A stretch of DNA of 64,000 nt from contig OX485808.1 in assembly GCA_950295325.1 (NCBI GenBank), positions 8,122,501 through 8,186,500 of the forward strand. The letters run 5' to 3'. This DNA is from Polytrichum commune. Lineage: Eukaryota; Streptophyta; Polytrichopsida; Polytrichales; Polytrichaceae. Positions 34,850 to 46,660 of this stretch are shown here, one piece after another (the first letter of the stretch is position 1; each line of letters begins with the position of its first letter). The notes beneath the pieces are model-generated. The model made no database searches. It was not told the DNA's origin and saw nothing but the letters and a program-made list of their open reading frames with translations. A program made the translations under genes and the position numbers.

Positions 34850-35191
34850 TTAGATTCATACAAAGAAAGTTGTGCTACAATTAACAAATCTATGATGAAA
34901 TGTCAACAAAAACTCTAATGAAAAATTGAGCCTCCCGTAATTTAGTTATGGTTATTGAATGTGCATGTTTGTTGATTCCTTGATTGAATACGTAGGTCCT
35001 CCCAATTCTGTTCACTATTGAGCGTGAAGTAGATAATGGAATTTGAAGGCGTAGTCCAATCTCTTTTAAAGAAGTGTCTTTATGTTGTTTGTTCTTTGAT
35101 CCTCACCCAACCAGACACCATTCAACTATATGCACCTAATCAACCATCACAACCATCTCAAGGAGGATATGTGAAGCAAACAATAGTACTA

Positions 35192-35525
35192 CACTAAATA
35201 TGATATTTAGCGTCGTATGGTAAGTTTTCGGATGACACTTCTTATGAATAACTGAACAAATATTGTCATGGATGATGGATGAGTTCATCCATTGCCCAAG
35301 CCCTACCTTCTCTTGTGATGAAATATTGTCATGGATGATTGAAATTTGGATGAAGAATCACTTGGTAAGTGGCAGTAAATGGAAACACTACAAATCTATA
35401 ATCCCCCAAAAAAAATTTACAAGGAATGACAAATAATGTTGGGTTAACATTAAGTGTTGGTGACACTATACCGTGGTTTGGAATTAGTCTTGAGCAAGAG
35501 AATTAGAATTGGTGACACTAAATAT
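35192..35525. mobile_element. TA-flanked MITE, CACTAAATAT termini (copy 2, inverted)
   Basis: TA precedes CACTAAATATGATATTTAG at 35192. The interior is the reverse complement of copies at 27000-27337 and 37100-37406 (for example CATCCATTGCCCAAGCCCTA versus TAGGGTTTTGGCCAATGGAT). The distal end GACACTAAATATC lies near 35525. Confidence 0.72.
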
Positions 35526-35715
35526 CAAATTCATTGAATCTCTCCACTGTGAAAAGTTGTGTCATTGGAGACACATACTTTTGGTCAAATTGGTCCTGTG
35601 GAGGATTCTCAACTCTGCCAGTCTAACATGTGATTTTTATGCTTTGATTTGGCTGAGTGTGGCTTAAATTGCCTGAGGGGAATGAAGGAGTGAGAATTTC
35701 TTCCTCGGTGGCTTA

Positions 35716-36253
35716 GGGCCACTTTATATTAGGGCCCATTTGGCGGCCGGCCCATTTGGAGTTGAGCCCACTTGGACTTGAAGTGGGCCGTTGAGTGGGC
35801 CTTGCAATATAAAGTCCATAGGCCCACTTGTAGGGTCCAAATTGGAAATTCTACTTCAAAGTGGGCCTTCCAAATGGGCCTAGGGACTTTATATTGTAAG
35901 GCCCAATCCACGGCCCACTTTGTCTTAAATGAATTATGCCCTTGCTTGAACTAAAGTCATAAAGTCATAAAGTCATAAATGACTATATGACGGAAGTTGG
36001 GTGAAGTGGGCTGTAGGTGCGAAGTGGGTCTCCATAAACCCTCGACCCATTTTTTTGCCTTCGGCCCACTTTTTTCCCTCCAAAATGCTGCCATGTCACC
36101 CGCCACGCAAGCTTTAGGAGAAGTGGACCGACTCTTAATATAAAGCCCTTGGCCCCGTATTAGGGCCCATTTGGGCAATCTAAGCACTCTCATTGGTTGA
36201 TGCCTAGGGTTTGGAAATGGGCCCTAGAAATGGGCCCTAATATAAAGTGCCCC
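35716..36253. mobile_element. Tourist-like element, GGGCCACTTTATATTAGGGC, TTA TSD
   Basis: The left terminus GGGCCACTTTATATTAGGGC is matched inverted at the right end (GCCCTAATATAAAGTGCCCC, ending 36253). TTA duplications lie at 35713-35715 and 36254-36256. The interior has a further inverted pair (CAATATAAAGTCC at about 35805 and GGACTTTATATTG at about 35883), suggesting a nested or foldback unit. It is 538 bp, with no coding capacity. Confidence 0.85.
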
Positions 36254-36303
36254 TTAGATTCCTCGTATGCAATATTCAATTCTGGTTGCTTTTGGGGATA
36301 TTA

Positions 36304-36807
36304 AGGGCCACTTCACACACAAGCCAAGAGCCATGACCATGAAATTGTGAGAGCCCAAAAGAAAGTGTCCAAAGGCCGTCTCAACATACCTCCAAAATCA
36401 TGTAGTGTGGCCACAGACCCTCAAGTGTACATAATGTGAAGTCATATGTGACTGGGCTCTCAATCAAATGCTATTTCTATGATTTTCTATTCATGCGGGT
36501 CCTCACACATGATAAAATAGAATAAATCAACGGTTGTGAGTGTTCGGAGTGTCGTGGTCTCTTGGTTTTGTGTTAGGCCTACCTTCAAGAGGTGGTTTTT
36601 GAATATAGCCCAAATGACCATGAAACATGATCCATCCGATGCCATGTAGGAATCCATGTAGACTTTACATCCATCTTGCATTCACCTACTCCATTGGTCC
36701 CTCAAGCGTAGTGCGAAGCGAACTTGGACTGGCTCCACCTTTTCCACCAATGAGAATGCTTGAAGTGTAATGGTCACGGGCTCTCAGTCTTGTGTGTGAA
36801 GTAACCC
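36304..36807. mobile_element. Tourist-like MITE, AGGGCCACTTCACACACAAG, TTA TSD
   Basis: AGGGCCACTTCACACACAAG at 36304 pairs with the inverted right end (CTTGTGTGTGAAGTAACCC, ending 36807). TTA lies at 36301-36303 and 36808-36810. Inverted similarity extends inward to ATGACCAT / ATGGTCA. About 504 bp, no transposase. Confidence 0.82.
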
Positions 36808-36852
36808 TTAGTCTCATACTAATTGCATGGTTTTGTGGGGGCACATGTTCAC

Positions 36853-37061
36853 AACACCTACAATAGTACTCATCATTGGGGAGGGTAAAAATGTCACTCC
36901 CTATGTGAAGCCCGGATAGTGTTTTTTTCTTTCTTTTTGGCAAATCAACACGTAGCTCCAGATAAGAGACTCCGAATTAGTCTAGTGATATTAATTTAGT
37001 GCAAATTGATAATAGTCCTATAGAGGCAAAAAAAATTACCGCACTGCCGATTTTAGGTGTT
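36853..37061. mobile_element. MITE-like element, AACACCTAC termini (copy 2)
   Basis: AACACCTAC at 36853 and TAGGTGTT ending at 37061 are inverted. Length (209 bp) and the interior GACTCCGAATTAGT match the element at 17438-17649. Confidence 0.55.
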
Positions 37062-37099
37062 GAGAAGAAAAAATCCATTTTGTTGGATCTACATAGCTA

Positions 37100-37406
37100 C
37101 ACTAAATATGATATTGTCTAATTGTAAACTGCAGTGTACTGTCATCAACACTAAATGTTAACTCAACGTTATTTGTCATTCCTCGTTTAAAGATTTACAG
37201 TGTTGCAATTACTGTCACATACCAAGTGATTTCATCCAAATTTCAATCATCCATGACAATATATTATCACAAGTTGCTGACAAGAGAAGGTAGGGTTTTG
37301 GCCAATGGATGAACTCATCCATCATCCATGACAATATTTGTTCACTTATTCATAACAAGTGTCATCCGAATAGTCACCATAGTGGCACTAAACATCATAT
37401 TTAGTG
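37100..37406. mobile_element. TA-flanked MITE, CACTAAATATGAT termini (copy 3, most complete)
   Basis: CACTAAATATGATATT at 37100 and its inverted partner ATCATATTTAGTG ending at 37406 are flanked by TA on both sides (37098-37099, 37407-37408). The TA duplication points to Tc1/mariner-type (Stowaway-like) movement. It is 307 bp. Confidence 0.82.
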
Positions 37407-37727
37407 TAGTAATTGCGCACTGACCTTAGTACATAGTCTAATGTGCGTAGTAAGTTGTGTTCAATGTATCACAAAATCAATTTTTGACACAAATTTCATG
37501 AGAAAATGCACAAAATACACAGACAAATACATTTTTACAGTATCCAATCTATGTGCACCAATTCTATGATTCCTTACCAAGTCTTGAAGTCATATTTTCC
37601 ATACTTAAGGATTTGAAATCTTATATAGTACATCAACATGAATAGTGTCAAATTGGTTATTAATATCATTTATAGGTATTGTACTAATGTGAACAGGAAT
37701 AACAAGAATTAACTAGTGGGTTCCAAC

Positions 37728-38096
37728 CAGAGCCCAACATTTTCCTTTCTAATTGCACCCATACCCAGACCATGCCCATCAGCAACGACCTATGCCCACC
37801 CATGCCCACCCATAGCATGACATGTGCGCACCCATGCCCACCCATGCCCACACATAGCATGACATGTGCCCACCCATGCCCACCCATGTTATTCAAATTG
37901 CACCCATGTATTCAAAAATTATGTAATGTGTATTGTGTAATTGTGTAATTGTGCCCCACCCATGCCCACCCATGAACAATAATAGCTCAGCCATGCCCAC
38001 CCATGCCCGCCCATGAACAATAATATTGCACCCATGCCCACCCAAAACCCATGGGCATGGGTGGGTATGGGCATGGGCGCCCAATGTTGGGCTCTG
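37728..38096. mobile_element. hAT MITE with ATGCCCACCC minisatellite interior
   Basis: CAGAGCCCAACATT at the left is matched inverted by AATGTTGGGCTCTG ending at 38096. The perfect 8-bp duplication GTTCCAAC lies at 37720-37727 and 38097-38104. The CAGAG terminus and 8-bp duplication fit hAT. Most of the 369-bp interior is tandem ATGCCCACCC units mixed with GAACAATAATA spacers, and near the right end it switches to the inverted sense (ATGGGCATGGGTGGG). Confidence 0.87.
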
Positions 38097-38744
38097 GTTC
38101 CAACACATGATTACTAGGCAGTGCTCATTGAGTTATGTTGGCGGAAGTATATAACCAACAATCAAAAGACTCAAAAGACTCAAATAACATATTTACAAAC
38201 AACCTCAACAATATTCATGGTCTACCCTCTCTAATGTTACCTCTATAAGTGTTCCATTTTCCACACTCCCTTGAAATATTCACTAGTAAGTGTTATTTGT
38301 TACTCGATTATATAAAATTTACTCCCCTCAATTGTTTTTTACATTATATAGTGGTTATTAGCACCAAAATCCACAAAACATATATTTTAATATTGTGAAT
38401 TCATGACCACTACACCTTTTATGGAATTTAGTGTCACTTACTATTCGGATTTATGCAGTGCTTAAATTATTTATTAAGAATGTAATATATTACCAAGGAA
38501 ATTCATTTATGTTTGATAATGTCCATACAACTTACAGTAAATATTCTATAAGTGTTACCCCTATAAGCGTTATAATTTCATATATGTTAAGAAAATTTTA
38601 CTCCCCTATAAAAACACAATTGGTAACACTAGTGAGTGTTATGTGTTAAGTGTTATAACATGCTCTACTCCCTTCTTTGTTGATTGCACCTCTATAAGTG
38701 TTCATTTTGAGAAAATCAAGGTAATAATATATGAGAGCATACAT

Positions 38745-39192
38745 TTTAAACATGTCATCACATTTATCCCATATTCTTTGCGAAAAATTCAAAATTGTTG
38801 GAGGCACACATGTGTTCTTTCGATCTCTATTGAATGGGAGATAAAGGAAGCTAGGCACTTAGTAGAGGTTGATGAAGTTGCTACTCTACTTCATCAACTG
38901 ATGTTGTTATCATTTGATAGTGAGGTGGGTAACGTGATGAATGCTCATGAATACCTCAATTATAAGATGAAGTTTGATTTAAACAACCCTTATGAACCTA
39001 CCGATGAGGAGTTTCTGGATATGTATTCCTCATAACATCAAGAAATTGATGTTGATGAGTTCATGGTTGATGTGGTAGAAGAAGTTGTAGGATTTAGTGT
39101 TGTTGAGTGTTCTCTAAAGACTTTGAAGAAATACTTTGAACAAAGACCAAATGATGCCCTATCACACATTAGGAGCATTCAAGGATTCTAGA
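38745..39192 (+). pseudogene. Tigger/pogo transposase C-terminal relic
   Basis: The plus strand reads 'LRKIQNCWRHTCVL' (about 38778-38820), like the conserved T-I-x-N-C-W block after the DDE core of Tigger transposases. It continues with 'ATLLHQLMLL', 'YEPTDEEFLDMYSS' (stop at 39033), and beyond the stop 'LKTLKKYFEQRPNDAL'. Repeated CCTCTATAAGTGTT-type motifs at 38240, 38690 and (variant) 38550 and 39405 recall subterminal repeats of Lemi/Emigrant-like pogo elements, but no terminal inverted repeat could be fixed. It is non-functional. Confidence 0.6.
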
Positions 39193-39859
39193 AGGAAGTT
39201 TCATCTCATCATTTGGAAGTTTCTCATCATACTACTATAGACCCTTTCTTTCAGTTAGTTTAGTTAGAAGAATCTCGTCAAGTTACTACTATATAGATTA
39301 TTTCTTTCAATTAGTTTAGTTGAATTATGTATTATCATTTGTAAATTTATTTTTTATTTTTATAAAACGTTATGTTCTTCATTTTCGGTAATTTTAAGTG
39401 TTATTTCTATAAATGTTATTAATCACCGCAACCCACCATTGGCAGTCTTGGATCATATTAATCATATACCTTCTTGACCGAATTTAATTAGCATGTGTAT
39501 TGTTTGTCATAAAAACCTTGAATTTCATGTTTGACACTCCATTCTCCATAATAACATAATTCAAGTTTTGCTATAAGAATTTATGAGTTGCGCCATTATC
39601 CATGAACTCTCCATATCTCCTCCAATATGCATATGCTTAACAAAATTCACAACACTTTCTAGAAGATCTGCTAACATTTTGAAGACAAATACTTGCAATA
39701 GCAACAATTTTTGCGTACCCATGAAGCACCATCACTTTTAGAAGGGAGTCCAATGACTCCAACAACTTTGCATTGCAAACACCAGTTACAATATGAATGA
39801 AAAATGTCAAAAAATAGCAATGAAAAAATAAATATACTAAATGGAAATCCAAAGAAAAA
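39193..39859. other. AT-rich intergenic DNA
   Basis: No gene was recognised; Tigger subterminal-like motifs lie near 39395-39420. Confidence 0.35.
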
Positions 39860-40430
39860 TTCACGTATTCAAATGAGTTTTCCAAACCATTTTTATGACA
39901 TGTTTTTCATCCTTGTTCATGACCATAGATTGAGTTGGTGTTTGTACTCTAGGATGTTGAGCGGACAATGTATGAAGTGGAACGAGACTGACATTAAAGA
40001 TACGGGAATCCACCTCATATACAACAATTCGATGACCATTGTTCAAACATACATAAACAAAAACACATGCAAATACCATTGACATACATTTCAATATAAT
40101 AGATTTAAAATCAATTTGAATAAATGTACCTAGTTTTTTTACAATTAAGAGAATCCACTTGTTGATGCAATGACATCCACAACTACTCCGCCAAACTTAG
40201 TTGATGATTTGATAAACATTTGGTGTACGACTCGATGTTCTTCTCAAGCATCCCACCATGGCACCGAGCCATCCATCAATGGGTTCTTCTCTAAAATGTA
40301 TTTGAAGATAATTTCATCATCCTTGATACACACACCTACTTTGACGAGGACTTTATTCTTGTTAAATGAAATGGCTATGTTATCTTTCTTGGTTTTGCTG
40401 TATAAAATGATGTAAAATCTCCTCAACTAG
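39860..40430 (-). pseudogene. Possible methyltransferase-like fragment
   Basis: On the minus strand, 40426-40190 reads 'FKYILEKNPLMDGSVPWWDA', a stop, then 'FGGVVVDVIASTSGF'. Further on, 40060-39960 reads 'LNNGHRIVVYEVDSRIFNVS'. The pair 'VVVD-x-x-A-S-T-G' and 'GHRIVVYEVDSRIF' resembles motif I and the following acidic-strand motif of N4/N6-type methyltransferase-like proteins that occur as repeated pseudogenes in plant genomes. The gap between the two parts is AT-rich and broken. No target-recognition or D/N-P-P-Y/W motif was seen, so the assignment is tentative. Confidence 0.3.
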
Positions 40431-43400
40431 AAAACCAAGATTGTGGAGACTAGTATATAAGCGATTCTAACGCCAACATTGATATTTTCATATAATTTTT
40501 TTGAAAAAAAATTATTAGCTATACATACCTTTGCAAATTAATCTACACCCGAGTATATATGTATGAAATTGATACCCTCCCAATATCTAATGAGAACAAG
40601 TATATAAGTTGTTATAATTATTCCAATATCAAATCAAATATTTATGGATTATGACACAAAAAAGAGAATGTGTGCATTATCGTAGAAAAATAGAATGAGA
40701 ATTCAAAAAATATTTTTATCTCATAACTATCGTGTTTATTCATATTTAGAGTAGCAGATGGCGAGATAAGAGGCACGAAAAATCCTTCAAACAAATATAC
40801 AATCAATAAATCAAATCATATGTGTTGATAAATATTGTTGTGAGGTAAAGTAATCAACTCCTAGGTTTCCAAGCCAAAGAGTTGGTTCACGCTTATTCTT
40901 TGTTAATAAATAACATGTTTTAGATTCAAAAGCCTGGCAATTTAAAAGATTCCAGTTAGCCCTCTTAGACGTCTAATAAGTCTAACACAAGCGTAGTTGT
41001 TGTAGAATAGACACCTAGACCCATCTAATATAATTATCATATTACAACTCAATACAAAGTGGCCTAGAAGCTAATATGACTTTAAAAAAATTATAATTAT
41101 TTGAGAGAAAAAATAAGGAGAGAAGATTTTTGTAAGCTATTTTATAGAAATATTCATAATTTCTAGTCACATTTTTAGGATGGAATGAAACAATATGGAC
41201 TATAAAGATAACTTCAAGGTCTATCTAGAAATATAAAGATCATAGAAAATGGACATTGTACAAAAACCGGCGTAAAGCTGCAATAACAAAACAAAACAAA
41301 AGTTGTCTCATGGAAATGTCTATAAACAAAATTCCTTAAAAAAAATCATATTTTTATGAGACAAATTTTATTGGAAAGAAAATCTTAAGAGTTATTCATA
41401 TATATAAAATATGTTAGAATTTAACCTTGATTCCAAATGTGATGAGCTTTTAAAGTTTGATTTTCTTTTCAAACCAAACATACTAATCAAAGTTACATTT
41501 TATAGAAACTAATTATGTTTTACCAACAAAAAATGTAAATTAGATTACAATTCACAAAGAACAACGACTACATGAACTACATAAACTACATAAACTACAT
41601 AAACTATATGAAAATATTTTTATTAGATGACAAAAATATTTTGTTTCATTCTAAAAAATTGTTGTGACCCTTGTTAGCCCCTTAATAATTTTGGCCATTT
41701 TTATATTGAATAATGATCACTAGCGTTATCCATTTGCATTCCACCACGCAAAACATTAGCTTCATATACTGCAAACATCATAGTTCGAAGGTTCAAAACT
41801 AACAAAAAAATGAAACACTAAGAAAGATGTCTTAATGAAATTTTGACATCCTTTAAATAAGTTTGTTTCACGCGGCATGATATAATTCTCATCTTGATTT
41901 TGTTTCACCATGAATACCTTGCATTGGATTCTCCTAGTCACCGTTGATCATTCTCATTTAAATTTCATTTATTTTTTATCTGATAATTTCCAAAAACACT
42001 TGCCAAAATGAATCTCATATCATCAAGGTGAATCGACTAAGTCAAAGGGCATCTTCAATAGTCAACGTCGGTTACTCCATTTGTTTGATTGTTTTGGCGC
42101 ATTGATATTTCGAATCATTGGAATATCCTAAATCTTAGCCTTATCAATAATTAATTAATTAGATTTAGTTTAATAAATACTAAAATAATCATATAATAAT
42201 CTATTGCTGCTTGTATTTTAATGAATTACTTACCAAACCAAATTTTAAATCAAAATAATCATTCAAAATGATTTTAAATCTTTGTTATATGCACATAATT
42301 AAATTGCACTTACAAACAATAAAATAATATTAGAAAATATAATAACAATTTCATGTAAGGATAATAAACTAACAAGTAAATACAACTATTAAATTATAAA
42401 AATCTAAATAAAACATGTTCACTTGGTTTATAAAATCGTAAGTCTTCAATAATAAAGGATGTAAGGTAGTTGATATCAATATGATGATAGAGGTGTTTTC
42501 CAATAACATTTGAACCAACAATGAAGAAGACCCAATGGGTTGTTAAACTACATCTGATACATGTTGCGAGAAGGAGATAAATTTGGCTACGTTTATAAGA
42601 ACAGATGTTTTTGTTATATGATTGGTTAACACAATTGAGGATGTAGCTGGAATATCAGTATTTCTACAACATATTTTCCGGTTCATATGATCACACCTTC
42701 ATGCATAGATTGGATATCATCATTGTTGGTTTCAATTATATCTTGCGATGCATTAAGAGATGTACTTCCGATTATAATTTTGCGCTCAACTATTTTTAAA
42801 TAAAAAACAAAAGAACAATCCACTAACCAAAAATATTATTGGAGAACATAAAATATTCTGATATTTTAATTATGTGGGACCAATTATGCATCTACATGCA
42901 ATATAAAATTAAAATATTTACGTCCATAAAGAGGCTCAAGCAATAATTGATTCCATTTTTTATTTGATTTTTGCTAAAAAAATAAAAAATGATTAGATGC
43001 ACACAACATAGCACTAGAATTCGACCACCTCAACCATCACATCTTGTATGTGTCATAAACCGTTGATGTAGCAAATTTCTAATAATTTTCCAAAATTATC
43101 TCCGAATTTAAATTGAAGCTCCAATATATATCAAATATACAAGATTAAAATGTGAAATAATTGAATTATATATAAATGATACATTCAATTAAACAAAAAT
43201 TCAAATTTATATGAATTCAAATATCTAAGAATAAAAAATATAAGTATCCAAGAATTTGACTATACAAAAATTCAAATATTTATAAAATCAAGCTTGAAAA
43301 ATTCAAGTGTGCAAAAACTAAATATATTATATTAATATATAAATCAAGAATTAAAATTTTAATAATTAATGTACATAAAATCAAATTTAAAAAAATCAAA

Positions 43401-45240
43401 TACGTAAAAATTTAAATAAATGTCTTATAATTAATATATATATAATAATAATTTCCACCCTCTCAAAAATCGCCATCACGTTTGCCGGATCTGCAACATT
43501 GAGAAATTTCTTTAATTCTTTAGTTTTGATATTTTTAATTATTTAATTATTTAATTATTTCTTTGAATCCCTATTATGACCTCTTCATGGAAGGTGTGTT
43601 CTCGGTATAAATTTTACATACCTTATCTATATCCGCAACAACTACACGTTGCACAAATGAACAAATTATGAAATTTAAGTTTTCAGTATAAACATAAAAA
43701 GAAATATATAGAATCCAAATGGGGGTTGTGGATTGGATCTCTAAAAAAATCCTGGAAATACGTCAATTGTTAAAGCATACCAAGTCAAATTAGTCTTTTT
43801 TTTTCTAAATGTTTTTATAATTACCAGCTGAAATTAATAACTTATAATCCTTGAGAGATAGAAGACCAAATTGACAAATACGATAAAGCTTATTAACAAA
43901 ATTGGTCTTCACATGATCATTTTTAATGAACCTAAAAAAACGAATAAAAATATTAGTCAAAATGATAAAAATCAACCAACAAACAACTTGCAAGAAATAA
44001 ATATGAAATTTATACATGTTTATATCGAATATTATTTCAAAGATGACTTCAACATTTTCATATGCAATCGATTGTATAATGACATTTTGAATCATTTGCA
44101 TGGAAATGCTTTATATGTCATCGTTATAAAATTATCTGATAATTTTCTTCACAAACAAAAAATCATTTTGTTTCGCAAAGTGGCATAGCCATAATCGGTA
44201 TTAAGTTTATTTTCCAAAAAACATTAGATGCATGCCAATGAACATTCCAAGTCGTTTTATTTTAATATTCAATTACCATTAACTATTTTTTATCATAAAT
44301 TGATACATAAAAATAATTATCGTCTTCTTTATAGTCATAAATAAATTCATTCTCTAAGAAATAGACGTTAACCTCAAGCACAAGTCAAAACAAAACCAAT
44401 GATACCAACTGAAATAAAATAATAGAAATCCAAGATTTCTTTAGATGTTTAATACGCAAATTTGTTTTCTTTGATTTACCATGTCATTAATAAATTGTGA
44501 GAATCCTCTAATGATTCAACATTTGCATCATCATCATTATCACGATCACTACCATTAATGTCATGAATCCAAAAGGTAATACAAATTATTAATATCAAAA
44601 TAGGTAGTAGCTAAGTATCATAGAAACCAAACATCATGAATATAATAATCAAATATAAAAAAAATCATGCATGAAAAGATTCAAATATGTAAACATTTAT
44701 GCAAGCAAAAATTATAGTTTGTAAGATTTTAAATATACAAATATAAAATATTTAAGTACAGAATTAATATGTAATTTAAAATCTAAGAATCCAAAATTTT
44801 TAAGTAGGCAAAAACACGTGTAAACAAAACTTAAATATGCAAAGAATTCAAATTTATAAAATTCAAATATGCAAAATCAATGTTTCAAAAAATGAAGATT
44901 TCAAATATGCAAGAATTCAAGGATATGATAATCTCATAGGTAAAAATTAAATTACCCTAAAACCTAAAAATGCAAGAAATTCATGAATGCAAGTATGCAA
45001 AAATGAAGTATGTAAGACTAAATAATTTAAAATCCAAGAATGCAAGAATTTCAAGTATGTCAAGTTTCAAATACACAATGATTCAAATATGCATGAATTA
45101 ATTATGTAAAAATTGATGTATACAATTTTTTTAATTTTGAATATTAAAGTATGCAAAAAGCAAAAATTTCAAATGTATTAAATTTTAGATATGCAATAAT
45201 CAATTATGAAAAATCTAAATAATCTAAAAGCGAAGAATGA
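40431..45240. other. Long very AT-rich stretch with degenerate short repeats
   Basis: Almost 5 kb without a credible coding frame. From about 43100 to 45200 the sequence is a loose succession of units like ATTCAAATATGCAAGAATTC, with words such as AAATATGCAA, TTCAAATAT and CCAAGAAT recurring irregularly. The composition differs from the genic part at 9-26 kb. Function is unknown. Confidence 0.55.
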
Positions 45241-45289
45241 AAATAAGTAAGACATTTATACACATAATTTTATTTTTTATTCTTTTATA

Positions 45290-45720
45290 TTCATACACAC
45301 AACCTATTTTTCTTTTCCAAATTATCTCTCTCTCATACAATTATACAAATGTGTGTATATATATATATGTATATAATTTCTTACACACATACAACCTCTC
45401 TATTACACACACACACACATACATACAAATCTTGGTCATTGGATTTGGTGAAGACATTTGGTTGCACGCTTCAAGTTTCTCGCTTTTGGCTCTTCACGCA
45501 TATCCACACTTATACTATCGTTCTCACACTCATACATATATTGTCTGTCACACTCATATATATATATATTTTCTCATACACACTCACACACACATTCTCT
45601 CTCACATTCTCACATACTCATATTCATTCACACACACATTCACATTCATATTCACACTCTCATACACTCACACTTACAAACACATTCTCACTCTCATTTT
45701 CATATTCGTACATTTATTGT
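45290..45720. repeat. CA/CT/TA-rich microsatellite tract
   Basis: This stretch mixes (CA)n, (TA)n and TCACACTCATA-type units. The three overlapping plus-strand frames (His/Thr/Ser/Tyr-rich) are by-products of the repeat. Confidence 0.85.
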
Positions 45721-45789
45721 AGACCCTAATATTGAACAGCTAATATTTTTTTTGTAAAATTTCATGAGCCAAAAAGTGAGGAAACAAGG

Positions 45790-46660
45790 GTCAAAGTTTT
45801 TTTCTTCGTAAATGGCATCTTGGATCCAAGATGACAATTGTTTTTAAAAATTACAATAAAAAGAAAAAAAAAAACACCTCAAATTTTTAAAAACTTAAAA
45901 AATCCCACAATTCAAAACTATTGAACTTATGTGTAAAGGTATATTTGTAATTTTTTTGAATTATCCTTAATTTCTTTTGAATTGTCTATGACACTTTTTG
46001 AAAGGGGGGATTATTTTAGTTTAAATAAGTGGCATCTCAAATTTGTGATGTCACTTTCATAAAATCAAACAATCTACCCTCATAGAAAGTTATGTAATCA
46101 TCTCAAAAAAAATTACAAAATCCAAAACCATTGAGCTCACTTGCAAAGACATTTTTTATTATTATTTTGATTTTTTTGTGAGATTTTCGGAGGAGGAGGA
46201 TCATTTATTTCTTCAAAGGTAGCATGTCGCATCCGAGGTGCCACTTTAAAAAAAAAATTCCCCTCGCCCGGAAATTCTTACAAACAATTAAAATAAAAAT
46301 AAAAAAACACAAAATCCAAAGCTATTGAGCTCACCATTCATGTATGAGGACAAATTTGCGATTTTTTTTTTTTTTTTTGAATTCTTTGTTTGTAAAATTG
46401 TCTTGGGGTACATCGTTGTCTTTTCAAAAAGTGGCATCTCGGATCCGAGATGCCACTTTGAAATTAAACATCCATCCATCCCTTCCTTATAAATGTTTAT
46501 AGAGAAATCAAGTGAATTTCAAGAAAAATTCAAATATATTTCATAACTTGTCACATAAACACACATACTCAACAATAGAAATTTGGGGGTACATGTGTTG
46601 TTGAATGTGGAAAATTACAAGGGGGGATCCAAGAGGTCACTTTGAAATAAGAATTCTATC
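45790..46660. repeat. Array of ~200-bp units, each centred on a palindrome
   Basis: Five units have centres near 45824, 46041, 46230, 46445 and 46627. Each carries GTGGCATCTCGG or a variant facing its inverse (CCGAGATGCCAC), followed by AAAACCATTGAGCTCAC-like sequence. The unit at 46428-46459 is a perfect 32-bp palindrome around GGATCC; the others are mutated versions. It is AT-rich and non-coding. Confidence 0.75.

Noticed and set aside
37684-38108. Minus-strand ORFs with repeated Gly-His-Gly-Trp
   Set aside because: Translation of the ATGCCCACCC minisatellite in the hAT MITE.
43805-44188. Overlapping ORFs on both strands in the AT-rich desert
   Set aside because: Ile/Asn/Lys/Phe-rich composition expected from AT-rich DNA, with no motif on either strand.
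45237-45729. Overlapping long plus-strand ORFs
   Set aside because: They are His/Thr/Ser/Tyr/Ile-rich translations of CA/CT/TA microsatellite; three frames are open at once, as expected from the repeat.
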